DNA of 64,000 bases from Rotaria sordida (taxonomy: Eukaryota > Rotifera > Eurotatoria > Philodinida > Philodinidae), in the NCBI GenBank assembly GCA_905250125.1, contig CAJNOL010000062.1, positions 186,001 through 250,000 of the forward strand. The letters run 5' to 3'. Each line of letters opens with the position of its first letter. Position 1 is the stretch's first letter. Positions 1-13,213 of this stretch are shown here, piece by piece. The translations under genes and the position numbers were made by a program. The notes beneath the pieces are model-generated. The model made no database searches. It saw nothing but the letters and a program-made list of their open reading frames with translations, and was not told where the DNA came from.

Positions 1-930
1 ATCCATCTTTTAGCTGTGATTTTTCCAGGCATATATGTACTTTCATCATGACCTACTATAGAAGAATGCAAAAATAAACATATCAATCAGTTTTGAGATT
101 GAGAGAGAAGAACAAGCACTTACAAAGGAAATTTGTTGGAGCTGCTCTTGGTATTTTCCACTGCGGCACGGTATCATTTATAATCGTATAAAAATGATAT
201 TCTCGTTCAATAAAATACTTGACAAATTCTTCTCGGTGTTTCACCACATCTTCTCGTTCATGTCCTAAAAATATGGCCAACTTGAACTTGCTCTAAATTT
301 TGCACCAAGTCGACATAAATCTAATTTACAATTTTTGACAGATCTGACTAATCGTTGATCGAATTTTTGCAGATTATTTAATTCATAAAAATTGTCATCA
401 ACGAATGTTGCCAGGTTTCAGCTGTGAATGATACTTATTTTATTGAACATTCTTCAAAAATAAATTGTTTTGCTTTTAATTCTAAACCTGGATAACAATT
501 TCAACATGAATCACCTCTTTTTCCATCTCTATCTTCAATTGTGAATTCATCAAAATCTTTGTTTACTAAAATCTTTACCCATTGGTGAGATGTTTTTACA
601 GTCATACGACCAATTGATGTCAGAAATAACTCGACATCTCACTATGAATGATCAAGATAAAATAGTGACGTATATAGAAGCAAGCTGATGAAACGAGTGT
701 TAATTTGTTCTTTACAAAACGAAAATGGATTACTGATACCATTTAACATAGATTCATTTGAAAAATTAATATGATCAATATCAGCATCTAGGTTAATCAC
801 AATTTCTTCTTCTTCTTCACTCGGCGATGTTTTCATTTCATTCGATGCAATGCTTTCTATAGATGTTCTGGAATTCAAATTACGTGTATGACTTTTTTGT
901 CTTCCAACTTTTCACATTTTGAATTGCATG
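1..930 (-). pseudogene. Partial or decayed gene of unknown function at the left edge
   Basis: Two adjacent coding-like exons fit together on the minus strand. The first spans 264-124 (start VKHREEF-type helix, then FYTIINDTVPQWKIPRAAP) and ends at a GTAAGT donor. The second runs from 55 off the window edge and reads LGHDESTYMPGKITAKRW. The two join in phase (codon T|TA). Upstream, 911-690 reads SHTRNLNSRTS followed by an acidic SEEEEEIVINLDADIDH stretch, which looks coding. The stretch 640-280 between them gives only short coding-like pieces in different frames, broken by stops (for example DEFTIEDRDGKRGDSC then a stop). The gene is therefore either missing small introns in my reading or genuinely broken. 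DESTYMPGKI loosely recalls DUF4537/VWA3-type proteins; this is too weak to name it. Confidence 0.4.
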
Positions 931-2104
931 AAGAAACGATTTAAGAACTGAATAAGTTTGAAATAGTCTTGGATCATAAATAAATAAAGAACTTCGTTAT
1001 TTGTTACGGAAAGCGCCGTTCATTGATGTTCAGACCGACCATTTATATATCTATGCATAATGGTGCTACATTTCAATGCATCTTACAAACTCTATAATGA
1101 AGCTTTAGGTAAATATATTTCTTTTTACTTCGAAATTTTTCTAAAATCCTCATGGAGATCTACTAGAGATCCCGAAACCATTTTCATCGAATTCCGCATA
1201 GTTTTTAATCTATTCTATCTTATTTCTACGAGTTTTGAACGAGAAATGTATTTTTTATTGAACAATCACTTGGCCGATTTTAGAGTGTTCCTATTGTAGA
1301 CGTCTTTTCTGAGCGCAGAAAAATAACATAAAATAAACCGAACCATATTTTTGTTGTTCGTCAAACGGCACTTGGAATGACGTATGAATCAAAACTCTAT
1401 CTATCAATAGAAAAACGAAATAGGATTGCAAAATTAGATAGTACAGATAGAGAAACACTGTAGTACGGCTTTCCAGATTGAACATGTAATATGTGATAAA
1501 GTTCTAGATAATATTTCTAGATTCATTTTTATATAAGGAATCCGAAAATCAAATTTTGTGACAATGAGAAGGGGAATGGCAAAGAAATAAATGTTGTTTG
1601 TCTATAACTAATTTTTTTGCTGATTTCGAGACCCTTTCTCAGTACTTTGTATTTTTCTCTATGAAGATTTCGTTAAATCGAAAAAGTAAGTAGATATTCG
1701 TGATCAGCATGAAAAAATCGAATCTAGGAATGTATGTTTAAGCTAAAAATAATAAGTGCTGTAAATTTGAATTACTGGCGCTTTACATTATAGTTCTTAC
1801 TGTTGACAGTGGGGCACTTAGAAACTATTAACATGTAAAAACATTATCCAAATCGATCAACGAGAAGGAAAGTTATTAGATAAATGTAGCTAAAATTTCA
1901 ATTGTACCAAAAGATTGTAATTTACTCATATGTTTTACCATTCCAAAATCTTTGGATTATTGATTAACAAGTAACGATATCTATTGAAACGATTTATCAC
2001 TCTTTGGTTTGTCTGTAATTGGTAAAAGATGGACTGATGGATTTGACTGCACTTTTATGACGTGATGAAACATTCTTGGGATTAAAATTTAGTAGAACCT
2101 ACTA
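931..2104. other. Intergenic, nothing recognised
   Basis: About 1.2 kb between the left-edge minus-strand gene and the helicase. The short open frames at 1060-1299 (+) and 1291-1485 (-) have no recognisable motif and no splice partners. No repeat or RNA gene was seen. Confidence 0.5.
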
Positions 2105-3841
2105 ATGTTTGTCTCTTCATTGAGTATTCGTCATTTGTTTAATAATATAATTATTGGATTAAATAGTAAACAATTATTAATTCAAAGTAACTTGATAATA
2201 TTAATTAATAAATATTAGATTATTCTGCTAGGTACGCGTTTTGTTCGATATCAAAGTCAATTAAATGTAGCTCGATCATCATATCAATTCGATTCAGCTC
2301 TTGATAAATTTCCATCAAATGAAAATGACCAAGAATTGGGTTTATTCAAACATTTTAACATTAATGAACTGACACAAAAACGACTACAAGGTTTTTTTTT
2401 ATTCAATTAACAATAATAAATGAATCGTTTTTCTAATTAAATTTTAGCTCGAGATGTTAAATATTTATTTCCTGTTCAATATCGTTCATATAATGATATC
2501 ATATCTGGAAAAGATTGTATTGTTCAAGCGCGTCAGTTTATAGTTTTTAAAAATACTTTTCAATATATTTTTTTCTATATTTTCAAGGTACTGGAACAGG
2601 AAAAACATTAGCATTTAGTCTTCCAATAGTTGAACGTCTTCAAACTGAAATATCAAATGCATGGGGTCGTTATCCTCGTTGTTTAGTATTAGAACCAACT
2701 CGAGAACTTGCCAAACAAGTTACAAATGATTTTCTTTCGATAAAATCTCGTTTACTTTCGATATCAACACTTTATGGTGGAAAAGAATATTCTCGACAAG
2801 AATTATCATTAAAAAAAGGTTCAGATATTGTTATTGGTACACCTGGAAGAATTAAAGATTTCTTAAATCAAAAAAAACTAAATCTTCAACAAGTTCAAAT
2901 TATTGTTTTAGATGAAGTTGATAGAATGCTTGATATGGGATTTCAAGTAATATTTTTTTGTCGTATGCTTTGAAACTTTTGTAATAAATTTTTTCGTTTT
3001 AGGATGATGTTGATTATATGATAAAAAGTATTCCTCGATCTCAAATGATTGTATTTTCTGCAACTATACCTTTATGGTTAAAAAAAAGTGTATCTCGTTA
3101 TATGTCACCAACAAATAAATCATTTATTAATTTAATTGGTGATTCACAAGAAAAAACCGCTGTGAATGTCGAACATTTATCATTTAAATTAAATAATTTT
3201 TCTAAAAGGCCAGAAGTTGTTTTAAAATTATTGGAACAATATTCGAAAGATATAAATCAAAGTCAAGCAATTGTTTTTTGTCAAACAAAACATGAATGCG
3301 ATTTATTGTCAAGATCAAATGAAATGAATTCAATCTCATCAGATGTTCTTCACGGAAATCTTTCACAAAGAAAAAGAGAACAAGTTTTACAAGTAAAAAA
3401 AAAGAAATATTTTTATTTTTATTAAATTTTTGTCAATATTTTAAAGAGTTTTCGTCAAGGTCAAATTCGTGTATTAATAACAACAGATGTTTCAGCACGT
3501 GGTCTGGATATTCCACAAGTTGATCTTGTTATTCTTACTTCACCACCACAGGTTTTTGCTTTGATTTATTTAAATAAATATGTATATCGATTTATAAATA
3601 AAATAGGATTGGGAGTCATATGTTCATCGATCTGGTAGAACAGGACGAGCTGGAAGACAAGGAAAATCGATTTGTGTTTATAATAATGATCAATTTAAAC
3701 AATTAAAACTTATTCAAAGAAATGCTGTATGTTCTTTCTGTTTGATTTCGCTTCATTTTTTAAAATAATTTATTTTAGAATATTCAATTTACTAATATTC
3801 ATCCAGATTCTTTTCATGAACAAATTTCAATGAGAAAATAA
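2105..3841 (+). CDS. DEAD-box RNA helicase, DDX21/DDX50-like, possibly mitochondrial
   Basis: ATP-dependent RNA helicase core in eight exons: 2105-2186, 2232-2390, 2448-2531, 2588-2946, 3003-3392, 3447-3551, 3607-3726, 3779-3841 (453 aa; all phases close). Motifs seen: ARTGTGKT (Walker A, residues 108-115), PTRELA, DEVD (217-220), SAT (247-249), ARGLDIP (375 on) and [10 protein letters not shown] (400 on). DEVD in place of DEAD and the run [23 protein letters not shown] are typical of the DDX21/DDX50 group. The protein is much shorter than DDX21: it lacks the charged N-terminal extension and the C-terminal GUCT domain. It begins with a hydrophobic, Arg/Ser/Asn-containing stretch ([14 protein letters not shown]) that resembles a mitochondrial presequence; organelle targeting is inference. 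The start is the first ATG of exon 1, and exon 1 joins exon 2 in phase 1. Confidence 0.9.
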
Positions 3842-6085
3842 ATGATTAATTAAAATTGTTTGTTTAGAACCGTTAACAAATCGATTCTGTTAGTAGATAT
3901 ACAACAGCAACATTGAAAACACAAATATTTTGTTTTACTTCAGTTCGATGAAACATCAATGAAGAGAATTATATTTTGAATAAAATCCAACAGTAATATA
4001 AAGTTTATTGTTTTTTGTATCATTCAAAATAAAATATGAAAAAAAGCAAATATTTAAGTTTGATTGATAATCAAGTATCAGATGAATGTGACTATTGGAC
4101 ATGTCCATTGCGGCGCTGATGCTGCTGCGGGAGAAATTTTAACAACACCATCGTGGCAGTGGCTGAATTTTCTTTTTGAGAATATTGCAAAACTTGATGA
4201 ATTTGAACAGGATTTGAGTGCTCACAAATGTATCACTCAGAGACTAAGTGAATCTCATGAATTCATAACAATAGTCCTCATTCAGTACAGTATTACAGCA
4301 GTGAACCATAGGACCAATCGATGGAAAAATTGTGCTACTTTATAGAGAAATGCTTCACCCCACATTAAGCCATACATATCAACGAGAAATGAAACGAAAG
4401 AATGGAAATTTCTCGAAGTCTTTTTGACTTCTACGTATGCATGAAGATATGAATGAAGCATTTTTCCTTGACTTCATGTGAAGTGAAGAATTTCTGCTTG
4501 AAATGAAGCCATTTCCCACTTTTTGTAGATATGGTCCACCTCTCTTTCTATGGTAAACAATTTTGTCTAAATAAAAAAAAAGGGTTTCTTCATAGGAAAT
4601 AACGGTTACTCTTCGTAGATATTGTCTAAAAGCAGTAGCATTGCGTATCACTATCATATTATTTCAATGTTTTCTTTCGTTCTTAAAGGGTGTGGGTGTC
4701 GGTGTGAGTGTGGCTGTGAGCATGGCTGTGGGTATGGGTGTAGGCATGGCTGTGGCTGTGGGTATGGGTGTGGCTGTGGGTATGAGGGTGTACATCGGAT
4801 TTGGTAGTCTAAGGCTCACATCCACACCCACCCTCATAATATGCGACCTATAAAAAAGTTCAATTCTATTGTACTAAGCCAAGACGGATAGAGGTTTGTA
4901 GAGAATTCGACGGCGCATCTTTTGAGAAAAATATCAACTTATGATCACGTTTCTGAAGAGAGTTACATGTAAAACAAAAAATGTCGCAAAACTTTTGGAA
5001 CAGTCGGTAGGTAACAGCCCTCTTCGCCATTTAATTCAATGCTTATAATAATTAAAATGTGAAATTAAGAAAAAAGAATAACGAAAATAAAAAATAACGA
5101 GCGAATAGTAACAATGAAAACGAAAAATAGGGTGCTCGGCAAAAAAATTCTTAATTTAATGAAGCTGAAGAGCATATGTGAGTTCCACATTTCAGTCCCA
5201 AAGGGACTGCGCTAACAAGCTTTTTTTGTACATCGATGCTCATAGTAAAATGTTCCTAGATATACAATATGTCAATGAAATAGAATGAAATTTTATGTGT
5301 ATGTAGGCGAAATATAGAGCTACAAAATGATGAAAATCTGGACTCGTAAGGTTATTTCATTGCTAAGTTATGAAATTTATACAGGAGACAGAACGCAAGC
5401 ATCACTATTCTATTATGCTTCATGGCATTGTGGCATGGATTTTATTGCTGATCTGCATTCATCGAAAACTATATGTATACACAGTTTTAGAATCAAGACT
5501 TCGCTAGCAACTGAGATCGGACAGGAAGAAGAAAGTGAATGGGTATACTTTTGACCAATAATGTAATTAGGCTAGTTTAACATCCTCAACTTCATATAAA
5601 GTTTGATGTTAGATCGACATGAAAGCATGATTATAAATTGCATAGCGATGTTGTTGTCATCAATAGTTGATCTATCTCTATCGACAAAATTTTGGTACGA
5701 TCGTAACTAGTCTTATTTTCAAATGGCAATGCGTTCCAATGTACTAAATGCGATTAAAATTGGCAGTGTAACTACTGTATACGATGTGACACAGATTAAG
5801 AAAGAGAAATCGCAGAAACAGCAATGTTTGAATTAAAATTTTTAACATAGATGTGATAGTACTGATCGCAAATTGATATACGAGTAGCGAATTTCATCAG
5901 TAGGAGAAACGGAATATTACTTCAGTTTTCAGTTGTGAAAATATACAGCTGAAAACAGAGCAGTATTAAGAAATAATTCCACGAGAAACTCAAACTATAG
6001 CACATAAATAACATCCGAAGTTCAGTTAGAAAACTAAAAATAATCAAATGTCCTTCTGCTATGCATAAGAAGATCCATTGCTGTG
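3842..6085. other. Intergenic with a GTGGGT-rich minisatellite
   Basis: 2.2 kb between the 3' ends of the convergent helicase (+) and transporter (-) genes. It holds the degenerate repeat at 4686-4796 (separate entry) and a GC-richer patch near 4100-4140 containing GCTGCTGCGGG. No supported gene; the frames at 4064-4345 and 5327-5554 show no known motif or splice structure. Confidence 0.5.
4686..4796 (+). repeat. Degenerate GTGGGTGTGGCTGTGGGTATG minisatellite
   Basis: About 110 bp of imperfect 6-bp and 12-bp units (GTGGGT, GTGGCT, ATGGGT) in an otherwise AT-rich interval. It is followed at 4813-4840 by a partial reverse-complement copy (CACATCCACACCCACCC), so the end can fold back. Two open frames run through it (Cys/Gly-rich and Val/Gly-rich); both are products of the repeat, not genes. 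A short related stretch (GGATGTGGGTGTGGGTATAG) occurs at 13551. Confidence 0.8.
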
Positions 6086-8564
6086 TCAATGAGAAAGATC
6101 ATTGGTATTCAATGGAGGTTCATAGAAAGCTTGCTGATTTTGATCTCTTCGTCTTAAGATTGGAAGTGCAAATAAAATGGCGCCGCTGAGTGCTACCAAG
6201 CTACCAAACAAAAAATAAGGCCAAAGAAATGGGCGGGCATGCGCTTCAAATGCATCGCGCATTGCTCCTAGTAAATGACGAAAGTCGTAGTTCAAGCCAT
6301 ACGAATAATATCTACTCACCAGCAGCAGGAGTACCTATGGCAGTTGCAACTCCTTGAAAGAGTAGAATAATACCCATTCCATTGGACAATTTATCTATAC
6401 CAACAAGATCAACAGTAATGATCGATGTTAAACCAACATAACCGCCAGTGAAGAAACCGAAAAACGTAGCATAAATTAGATGGGGGAGAATATGAGAACC
6501 ACTATATGGAGCAAAGATTGCGGCGACACCGGCTATGATTAATGTTGAATTGTACAGTGTCAATCGATTAACCTTAAAATAGGTTCAATCGCATTATATA
6601 TTGTTTTCTCGAAAATTCTTTGAATTTTTCTTTTATCATACCCATTTTAGATCTGCTAAATACCCAATAATAACATGGCCGACACAGTGAGAAAGCCCAA
6701 TTGCCATTATAACAAATTTTCTATAATCTTCCTCAACATGTGAATCTTTTGCAAGATCGTGAGCAAAATTGTACGGGACAAAAAAGCCAAGACTGGATAT
6801 AAAGTTCGATATTGTAAAGAGAGTAAATGAGGCATTTCTGAGTAGATTTAAATTGACTTGTTCTAAAAGTGAACTAATGATTGATTCAGTTGGTTGGTCA
6901 CTTTTATTCGTGGTTTCCATTGAGTGCTTCACATTGCTGATTATCGTTGATCTGACTCTTGTCTCATTAGGATAAGATTCAGCGATGAGTTTATTAGGTA
7001 AAGATACGCGACTGAGACTACCCTGATACAACGAACTATTTTGGATTGTTACTAAAGAATAACGATGTGGTGATGATAGATATGGTCGAGACTCCCAGAC
7101 ACGATCATTCTGATTATTAGCATTGCCATCAATACAAGAAGTATTTTGAAATGGTATAGTAGTGTGCCGTCTATCTTCGGGTAAGCGTCTTTGTTCATTG
7201 GGAACATTATTGGCAGACGTCATTAGGAATGGTAAACTAAACAAATAAATGTTATCATGAAAAAAAAAGAAAATAGTTCGATTTTGTGAACTAAAGAATG
7301 GGCTCTAAAATTTTTTTAGTGTCTGCTTTTTTGGTATGTTATCATTTACCACAAATTGTGATACCCTAAATCAATCCCTAAATCGAATCCATATTTATGG
7401 ATAATGAAATCGAAAGTGATGAGCAATTATGGATTTTGATTTAGAGATTTTTTAATTTAGAGATTATTTTCTTAGAATACAATGTCTCTCCTCCCCCCCC
7501 CCCTCCCTACATCATAGAAAAACTTTCCGCACTTACAAAGGATGCTGTAATTTATATCGAAATTTATTTTCATTTCAGACCTGTCGTATTGATTCATTGA
7601 TTCATTTGTTTGATTATTTTGAGTATTAATGTTGGACTTTTGATTTATAATTTGTCTTGTCATTTCGGATCTTGCCTTTAATCGTAGACGACGTTGCTCA
7701 CTCGGTTCTATTGGTAAAGGAATCTAGAAGATATAATTTCAATACTTCATTAAATTAAATTAATTAAATACCATAGTGAACCCATACAAGACACATGTTA
7801 ATATCAGAGCCGATTCAAATAAAAGACCATTTTTATAATCATTCAAAAAGAATTTATCTATCAACCAAGGCATCACAAATGGAAATGCGACTGTACCCAA
7901 ACCTGATCCACAAAAAGCTATTCCCATAGCAAATGAACGTTTTTCTTCAAAATAATATCCAACAGAGACAATTGCTGGTAAATAGATAAGTCCGCAACCG
8001 ATACCTCAAGATATTTTCATAGAATTAATATAATTCATAGAACAACGAAAAATATTTATCATTGATCATACCTCCGATGATACCTATGGTAAGATAATAA
8101 TAATAAACACTGAAGTACCATCGGCTAAGAAAGAAGCCAATCGACGCCAGAATAGAACCAATTATTGTCATCCGACGACATCCAAATGTATTGGTAAAAA
8201 CTGTTGAAATAGGTGCTAAAACAAAACGATAAGAACACATTGCAATATGTAACATTTTTTATAATTACGTATTTCTTCTCACCTGAACCTAAAGTAATAG
8301 ATTCCAACAATGAAAATATAGCTGAGACATAAGCACGATTCATATTAGAATTCGATAACATTCGTTCCAAATAGACATCACCCATTGAATATGTTATTCT
8401 ATTTTGTTACTTATATGTATATATATATATGTATGTTCATAGAAATAATGTGTAAATATTTACCCGTCCATGATAAAATGAATCATAAAAGATGAAAAGA
8501 CAATAATCCATCCCCAACCACCATCGGGAACGCTTTTCACTCGTGTATCATTTCTATTCGGCAT
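6086..8564 (-). CDS. Monocarboxylate transporter-like MFS protein (SLC16 family)
   Basis: Plasma-membrane solute carrier of the SLC16 type. Exons on the minus strand: 8564-8464, 8398-8283, 8215-8072, 8004-7772, 7723 to about 7533, 7236-6642, 6572-6320, 6267-6086 (604 aa if the exon-5 end is right). Family marks: N-terminal VPDGGWGWIIVFSSF (the MCT signature), ITYSMGDVYLERM after TM1, TM2-6 in exons 2-4, and GIGCGLIYLPAIVSVGYYF. A long Asn/Gln-rich loop between TM6 and TM7 spans exons 5-6. The C-terminal half contains GYLADLKW and FFGFFTGGYVGLTS, and the protein ends with a charged tail. The substrate cannot be read from sequence; monocarboxylates, thyroid hormone or other organic anions are all possible. 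The exon 5 donor is ambiguous: the frame requires phase 2 (AA|GTGCGG at 7533/7532), but a stronger GTAAGT lies 4 nt upstream in the wrong phase. Confidence 0.88.
7493..7503. repeat. Run of 11 C in the SLC16-like gene
   Basis: An uninterrupted C11 tract, flanked by more C, lies in the presumed intron 5 of the transporter, about 30-40 nt past the uncertain exon 5 donor. On the transcribed strand it is a G tract; such tracts can act as intronic splicing enhancers. It is exceptional in a region this AT-rich and is prone to length error, which could also explain the awkward exon 5 donor only if the tract were exonic. Confidence 0.6.
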
Positions 8565-8856
8565 ATTTTATTAATTGTACGGTTTCTTTTATTAAGTTTG
8601 TCTTTGCTATTATCAACGTTTTGCTCGAAAGACGAAGCAAGATATATATGAAACGATATATACGTTCAGATTACGAAAAATAGAACAAGTGTTTTGCTGT
8701 TTCTTAATTTTGTTAAAAGATTAGATCTATGAGCATAAAAATAAGTATTGTTTTATTGAGACATTATTTCGTATTCTTGTTTCTTTTCTTTATTATACAA
8801 GAAGAAAACAAACGTCAGAGGTAACAAAACATGGTAAGGTTCTTCATGTCAAGAAG

Positions 8857-9135
8857 TACGAACTGATTCTGGCAGGAAAACACAGAAAATCGGTGGACCG
8901 TGGAAGCAATATTCCGACCGAAGTTTTTTGGACTTCTCCAGTGGATTCTGACCAATTTCCTATGCTTTTCGGCTGAAGCCAACGGTGAATTATCGAAAAT
9001 AATCTGAAAAATTTTCGACCGGAATATTGCTTCCATGTTTCAGTCATTTTTCGTGTTTTCTCTCAGGATATAGTGGCTTTTTCTACGTCTTTCCTATCAA
9101 TTTCTGCAGTATTCGTTGTCCAAAATCATAGACCA
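8857..9135 (+). repeat. Dispersed repeat R2, copy 1 (MITE-like)
   Basis: About 280 bp closely related to 13214-13477. Shared landmarks in the same order: AGTACGAACTGATTCTGGCAGG, GGAAGCAATATTCCGACCG, CCAGTGGATTCTGACC, CAATTTCCTATGCTT, AATATTGCTTCCATGTTTC, TTTCTGCAGTATTCGTTGTCC. GGAAGCAATATTCC near 8908 and GGAATATTGCTTCC near 9020 form an internal inverted repeat of about 30 nt. No coding capacity was seen. Confidence 0.8.
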
Positions 9136-12100
9136 GGGCCGATATCCATGAAAAGAATCATTAAAATATCTATTTCGAGTTGATTGCTTGACGAGAACTA
9201 TATTGACATACAAGTTAATCTCGATTAGAATAAACTAAAAGACATGATACTTGTTTGTTTTTATCTAATGTATACTATCTATGAAAACTATTCGAGAGTT
9301 CATTTTAAATAAAAACAAAAACAAAGAAAATTTCCTAACAAAAATCACATTCAATCGAATATCTTCGATGAAACTATTTCGTTAAATAATTTTTTTCTTT
9401 CAATAGAACAAATAAAAAATAAGAAAAACTAACCAATGTGAAGTTTCTAGGCCTTATTGTCTTCCCATAATTATCTCTCTTATCTCAATTGACGTCATTT
9501 AAACAAATAATAGAAAAAAACAATAAACATTTTCCAAAGAAAAATCTAGTCAATTTTTCAATTGTTCTTTTGTTTTTGAATGATCACATTAGATGAGAAA
9601 AGAGATTTTTTGTTCTATAGCTAATAAAAATTCAGTTTTCTAAACATAAAAACTCAAGATTCAAGAAAATTTAAAGATTAGAATCGAATTTCCTTCAAGA
9701 ATATGAAAATTATTTTCATTTGAAAAAAATGTTCAACGAATTTCTCATTGATAATAAATATTCGATTCAATTATTCAATGTCGAAAAAAACAGACGCAAA
9801 TAACAACGAAAAAAAAACTCTTCTATAGAAAATTTTTCAAGTTAAATGAGATTTATTTTTCACATTAAATATTTTTTTTTATCTTCGATTAGAAATCAGA
9901 TCGTGTAAAAGAGTTTGATTGAAAAATGTTTCAATATTCGAGTTATGATCTTTTTGAATACGAAGAAAATCATCGAAAAAAATTCTATTCTCATTCAATA
10001 TTCGTTCAACGTCCTAGAAGAATGATTGTTGATATATCTATGTTGTTTCTCTTCGAACTCAAACATATTCCTAGAAGATTTATTGACGAGAATATTTTCT
10101 TCGAACAATTCATATCTCATTATTCCAGTTAACTATTGAGAAAATCAACGATATTACTTCGATTGACTATTTAAATTTATTAATCATTCATTGTAATCTA
10201 ATTATATATTATTTTCTTTTTTTCATAGATCTATTTCTCTTTATTATACTTTATAATAATTATTTCTATCATATCTTGATATTATATTTGTTTATAATCA
10301 AGATAAAACAAATTTTTCTTTTTTCCGTTTCTCGTATCAATTGGTGCATCAATTTAACATATTTGTTAATTAAGATATTTGAAGTATTTCTTATTTCATA
10401 AATAAAATATTGTTTTCGATAAATATTCTAAATTAGTTGAAATATTTCTATTGAAAATCTTGATGTAATTTTTTTATCAATGCAAAGATAAAAAGTATTT
10501 GCATATAAAATCGTTTGATTCATTTCAAATAATTATTTCCATTGAAAAATTTATCATACTTTCGTCATTTTTTTATTATTTATTTCAATTAATGAAAACA
10601 AAATAAAACAACATTTGAGAATGAACATATTTTATGCATAAATTTGTTCGATTTCAATTTATTAAGTGTATATCTATAAAAAAAAATTTGTCATATGAAT
10701 ATGAACTAAAGATAAATTTCTTATTCGAAATAAAACTGACATTTATCATTAATTTAAGAAAAAGAAACTATTTCTACTTTGACTTATTCGAAAAAAGAAT
10801 GTGATTTCGATGATCGAGAAAAATCGTTTTCATTGATAATTATCTAACTGCACATAAACCGATATGGGCTTTATTTAATGAATTTTTATCGAATAGAAAA
10901 TTTTTTTTCATTTTTCATTTGATTTGTTTAAAGAACTAAACAAGATTTCTCATTTATTTATACTAATAATCTTAATCATATAAGAATAAATCTTGTGTGT
11001 CGACCTATAATTAATTATCTAAGAAAGATTATTTTTAATTGTTTTATTAGGAAATAATAAATAAGAAAAACATTGTCGAATTAGACAATTAGTACAGATT
11101 CGAATTTGATTATGATCATTTAAGAAAATATTATTGGAACATATTTATTAATCGAAAATTCGGATAGAAATAAATTTACAAAGAAAAACTTAAATGTAAA
11201 TTAAATATGTTATTCTAGAATTGAATAGTCAGATTGATTATTCAATTGAATCTTGAATTTTCATTGAAATCAAGTTAAATATGAATCATAATCGAGCAAT
11301 CGCATCGAATATTTTTAGAAATCTAGATAAAAACTTGAATATTTATCAAACTGTTTATTATGAAGAATTTCAATATTTAACAAATCATTTTCTCATTTAA
11401 TCGATATTTATTCTATAGAATTATTCTTATGTTCTTCTTAATTTTTTTTATTGATATTCGAGATTAGACTATCAAAAATTTCTTATAAAACCTAGACAAA
11501 GCGACTTTTATACATAATCTAACTTAAATAAATATTCATATTGATCATTTTATGTTAATATGACTAAAAGATAACATTGAAAACATTCGATAGAACTTGT
11601 CGAAAACTTCTCCAAAGCTAATTGAGTCCTAAAGAGAACATAAAATGATTTATTCGATTTTAGTTGTGAAGAGTTAACTACAGAAATAATCTCTCTTTTT
11701 ATTCGAATAAACATGTCAATTTCGAATTTCTGACTAACACACAAACATTTTCATATGTTTAGTTTCTCACATGAATTATTTCGTATTTTAAAAAGAATTT
11801 TTCTCAATAAAATCTGAACAAATTGGAATATATGTCTATAAATATTTGTTTACATCAAAAAGATCTTCATTCAACAATAGATATGAGAAAATTTCTTATT
11901 GTTAAATATCGAAATATCTAATCATTTAAATATTCATCTATTTTTTTTCTTACCAATATTTGTCTTGAACATAAATCGAAAAATCAATAATAAAAATTCG
12001 AAAACTAAATCTAAAAGAGAAAACGAATATTTTATTTATTTTTATAAAGAAATTCAATAAAATTAATAATGATTTGTTTTATTGAATATAAAAAACAAAC

Positions 12101-13213
12101 GAAAATATCTTACGAAATCTGTTGAATAGACATCGTAATTCGTATCATTTAAGATTTAATCTGAAAAAAAAAAATATTTGAAGATTGTAAATTGATTGTT
12201 AAATATAAAAATAAAACTGATTAAAAAAACCAGATAAATATTTAACTAAAATATATGATTAAAAATTTGTTCGATGAAGAATACGTGTTTACCTACGTGT
12301 CATGTTTTTCTTATCTGTTATCTTTTATCTTGTCTTATATTGAAGCGGGTGAAGTTTTTTATGAATTCATATTAAAATCTATTAAGATTATTTTCATCAT
12401 AGATCATGTTTCATTCAACAAAAATTCTTTTAAGAAAAAAAAATTTGAACTAATTCAAATGAATTTTGTAAACTCTTGAAGAATATTGTTTCAAATATAT
12501 TTATGAGATTTTCAATTAATAAAGTGACATACCATTAAATATATTATCTAATAGGTTTTTATTAAAGAATATTTTGTTTAGTCAATTAATAGAAAAGCTT
12601 TTATTTAGAAATAGTTTCGAATATTTTGTTTTGAGAATCTTGAAACATAAATTCTTTCAATTGAACAATCGATTCGATTTGTTTTCTTTCGAATAACGAA
12701 AAATTTGATAATTTATTTTGAAAAATAATTTCGAAATTACTTCTATTTGAAATTTCTTTATATAAAATATCTTTGGTAGAATCGATTTTATTATTTTCTT
12801 ATACTATTTTCATTTACTTAAACGATTTTTTTTCTCATTTTTTATTGAAAATATACTCGAAATAATATCATTTTTTAGAACATATTAATTATTAAATATG
12901 TTAAAACTATTTATTTATTTAAAAATAAATAAATAAATAAATCAGGTAATCAAAAACAAGACAAAGAAAATTAATTTAGCGTTGAATTTTATAGAAAAAT
13001 GTTGATTTTATGGTAATATTCGAATATTGAATAAATAGAAGTTAAACTTTAATATAAATCATTGGCAAATATCTGTTAAATATTTTGAATTGATATTGAT
13101 CTCATCGCGTCTCGTCTGTTAGAGTGAATAAGATATTTTAATAAAATGAATATAATCTGTTTCAGCATAAAGAAAAATATCTATTGATTGAGTCTATTTT
13201 GTTCAATATTTAG

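Noticed and set aside
4622..4853. Two overlapping open frames rich in Gly/Cys or Val/Gly
   Set aside because: They are translations of the GTGGGT minisatellite in two frames; no start context, splice sites or domain.
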